Positions 62,598-64,000 of a stretch of DNA of 64,000 nt are shown here, in pieces (within the stretch, counting starts at the first letter, position 1; every line of letters begins with the position of its first letter). The position numbers and the translations under genes were made by a program. The stretch lies in contig JADKJR010000004.1 of assembly GCA_016720925.1 (NCBI GenBank), positions 248,001 through 312,000 of the forward strand, written 5' to 3'. Under the pieces are notes generated by a model, which was given only the letters and a program-made list of their open reading frames with translations, was not told the DNA's origin and searched no databases. The DNA comes from Betaproteobacteria bacterium (GTDB lineage Bacteria > Pseudomonadota > Gammaproteobacteria > Burkholderiales > Usitatibacteraceae).

Positions 62598-64000
62598 TTA
62601 AGCCTTTGGCCGCGTATCAGGCGAAATACGAAACCAGGCCGCATAGAGTGCCGGCAAGAAGAGCAGGGTAAGAAGGGTTGCGACCAGCAGCCCCCCCATG
62701 ATCGACACCGCCATTGGTCCGAAGAAGTCAGAGCGGGTGAGCGGAATCATTGCCAGAATGGCCGCGAGGGCTGTCAGTGCGATTGGCCGCAGGCGGCGTA
62801 CCGTTGCTTCGATGATGGCGGTAAAAGGCGCATGGCCCGTGCTGATGTCCCTTTCGATCTGGTCGATCAGAATGACCGAGTTGCGCATGATCATGCCAAA
62901 CAGCGCAATGGTGCCGAGCATGGCCACAAAACCGAAGGGTTTATTGAACAGTAGCAGCGCAATCGCAACGCCAATCAGCCCCAGCGGCGCCGTCAAAACG
63001 ACCAGGATGACGCGCTGAAAACTCTGCAGCTGGATCATCAGCACTGTGAACACTACGCCCAGGAATAGTGGAATTCCCGCATTGATGGAGGCTTGACCCC
63101 GTGCGCTTTCCTCGACCGCGCCGCCGACTTCGATGCGATAGCCCGTCGGCAGCGAGGCGATTATCGGCTCCAGCAATTTGTTGATCTGTGCCGTGACGGT
63201 GGCGGGCTGCAAACCTGCCTGATAGATGTCGGCACGCACGGTTATCGTCGGTAGCCGATCACGGCGCCAGATCACGCCTTCTTCGAATTCGTAGCGGACC
63301 TTGGCGATTTGCGTGAGCGGTACGGCTTTGCCGGTGCGCGTGGGCACGGAAAGGCTTTCCAATAAGTGCAGTTTGGCGCGTTCACTAGGCGGACTGCCGA
63401 TGAGAACCTCGATCAGTTTATCGTGCTCGCGATATACAGTTGCCTGCACGCCATTCAACGAAGAATTGAGAAACGCAGACAGTTCCTGCGAAGAAACGCC
63501 GAGGAGGCGCGCTTTGTCCTGGTCAACTTCCAGCTTGATGACCTTGGAGCTCTCGTCCCAGTCAAACTGGACGTTTTCCAGCCCTGGATTGGCGCGCATG
63601 ACATCCGCAACTTGTGTGGCCAGGGCGCGAACCGTCGGAATATCTTCACCAGAAACGCGGAACTGGACGGGAAAACCAATCGGCGGTCCATTTTGCAGCT
63701 CCAGGACACGCGTGCGAATCTCGGGGAAATCGGTCGTGAACAGCTGGATCAAACGCAGCCGCAATTCCTGGCGTGCGGCCACGCTATTGGTCGTGATGAC
63801 GAACTGGGCAAAGCTTGTCGCCGGCAGCTGCACGTCAAGGGGGAAATAGAATCGCGGGCTCCCGGTTCCGACGTAACTGACGTAGTTGTCGTAGAAATCT
63901 TTCTGCCCGTCCAGGTATTTTTCCAGCTTGCGGACCTGCGTCTCTGTGGCTTGAAAGGAAGAGCCTTCGGCGAGGTTCATATCCACCAGTAATTCCACCC
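62598..64000 (-). CDS. Efflux RND transporter permease, C-terminal part (partial)
   Basis: The frame runs off the right edge; the last 466 residues are present. It has the central porter domain (PVQFRVSGEDIPTVRALATQ, LSVPTRTGKAVPLTQIAKV) and a second membrane half of about six helices ending RISPDTRPKA, with AMLGTIALFGMIMRNSVIL. It is an inner-membrane proton-driven exporter of the HAE1/AcrB class or the heavy-metal branch; substrate unknown. The neighbour patatin gene lies downstream and is unrelated. Confidence 0.9.
   Translation of the reverse strand, partial: VELLVDMNLAEGSSFQATETQVRKLEKYLDGQKDFYDNYVSYVGTGSPRFYFPLDVQLPATSFAQFVITTNSVAARQELRLRLIQLFTTDFPEIRTRVLELQNGPPIGFPVQFRVSGEDIPTVRALATQVADVMRANPGLENVQFDWDESSKVIKLEVDQDKARLLGVSSQELSAFLNSSLNGVQATVYREHDKLIEVLIGSPPSERAKLHLLESLSVPTRTGKAVPLTQIAKVRYEFEEGVIWRRDRLPTITVRADIYQAGLQPATVTAQINKLLEPIIASLPTGYRIEVGGAVEESARGQASINAGIPLFLGVVFTVLMIQLQSFQRVILVVLTAPLGLIGVAIALLLFNKPFGFVAMLGTIALFGMIMRNSVILIDQIERDISTGHAPFTAIIEATVRRLRPIALTALAAILAMIPLTRSDFFGPMAVSIMGGLLVATLLTLLFLPALYAAWFRISPDTRPKA

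Noticed and set aside
1..64000. CRISPR arrays, tRNA or rRNA genes, intact insertion sequences
   Set aside because: No regularly spaced direct repeats, cloverleaf-like sequences, rRNA segments or transposase domains were recognised on either strand.

Overview
The window looks like a chromosomal piece of a Gram-negative betaproteobacterium, probably an uncultured or lightly polished genome. The evidence is the block orn / M48 protease / phhB / rsgA (54.5-51.9 kb), the pairing of a one-piece siroheme sulfite/nitrite reductase with a DUF934 protein, PsiF-repeat, CorA and AmtB genes, and many outer-membrane or lipoprotein genes. Genus cannot be resolved from sequence alone. No tRNA, rRNA, CRISPR array or intact insertion sequence was seen.

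Layout. 0-14.9 kb is accessory and signalling: a beta-propeller/GGDEF sensor, a PsiF-like protein, a truncated dockerin tail beside a perfect hairpin, a cyclase-like PEGA protein coupled to a Ser/Thr kinase, amtB, a FecR/Trp-rich secreted protein, a collagen-like lipoprotein, a PAP2 phosphatase and a few singletons. 14.9-36.7 kb is the centrepiece: a multiheme cytochrome cluster. It has nine c-type cytochrome genes carrying 36 CXXCH motifs, a PpiC chaperone, a large outer-membrane beta-barrel, two NHL-propeller lipoproteins, two paralogous helical periplasmic proteins, its own System II haem ligation genes (ResB, CcsA, TlpA/ResA-like), a TPR protein and two further propeller proteins. The arrangement suggests an extracellular electron-transfer apparatus of porin-cytochrome or cytochrome-nanowire type. 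37.2-43.9 kb holds an NtrC-type sigma-54 activator, two histidine kinases and a stand-alone receiver. Four good sigma-54 (-24/-12) promoters sit in front of the cytochrome transcription units and a fifth is near the kinases, so this regulatory block probably controls the cluster. 44-64 kb is mostly housekeeping: rhodanese, sulfite reductase, Yip1-like, Hsp70-like, WYL regulator, two VOC proteins, rsgA, phhB, M48 protease, orn, a giant SBBP/FN3/dockerin protein, corA, a patatin-type autotransporter and a truncated RND pump.

Within the cytochrome cluster the paralogues are in mirrored order: NHL - tetraheme - PpiC - barrel - triheme A - hexaheme B - helical H - helical H' - triheme B' - triheme A' - NHL' - 11-haem. 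The first four haems of the 11-haem protein repeat the tetraheme protein. Electrons would plausibly pass from small periplasmic c7-like cytochromes through the barrel to the tetraheme or 11-haem protein outside the cell.

Two non-coding themes recur. A family of five 66-67 bp imperfect palindromes lies in intergenic gaps, and a separate 192 bp element has inverted termini. Five genes are split by single-base indels (amtB, FecR-like, PpiC, a propeller, a sensor kinase). At least some are probably sequencing errors, but the amtB one sits on a sequence well suited to +1 slippage.
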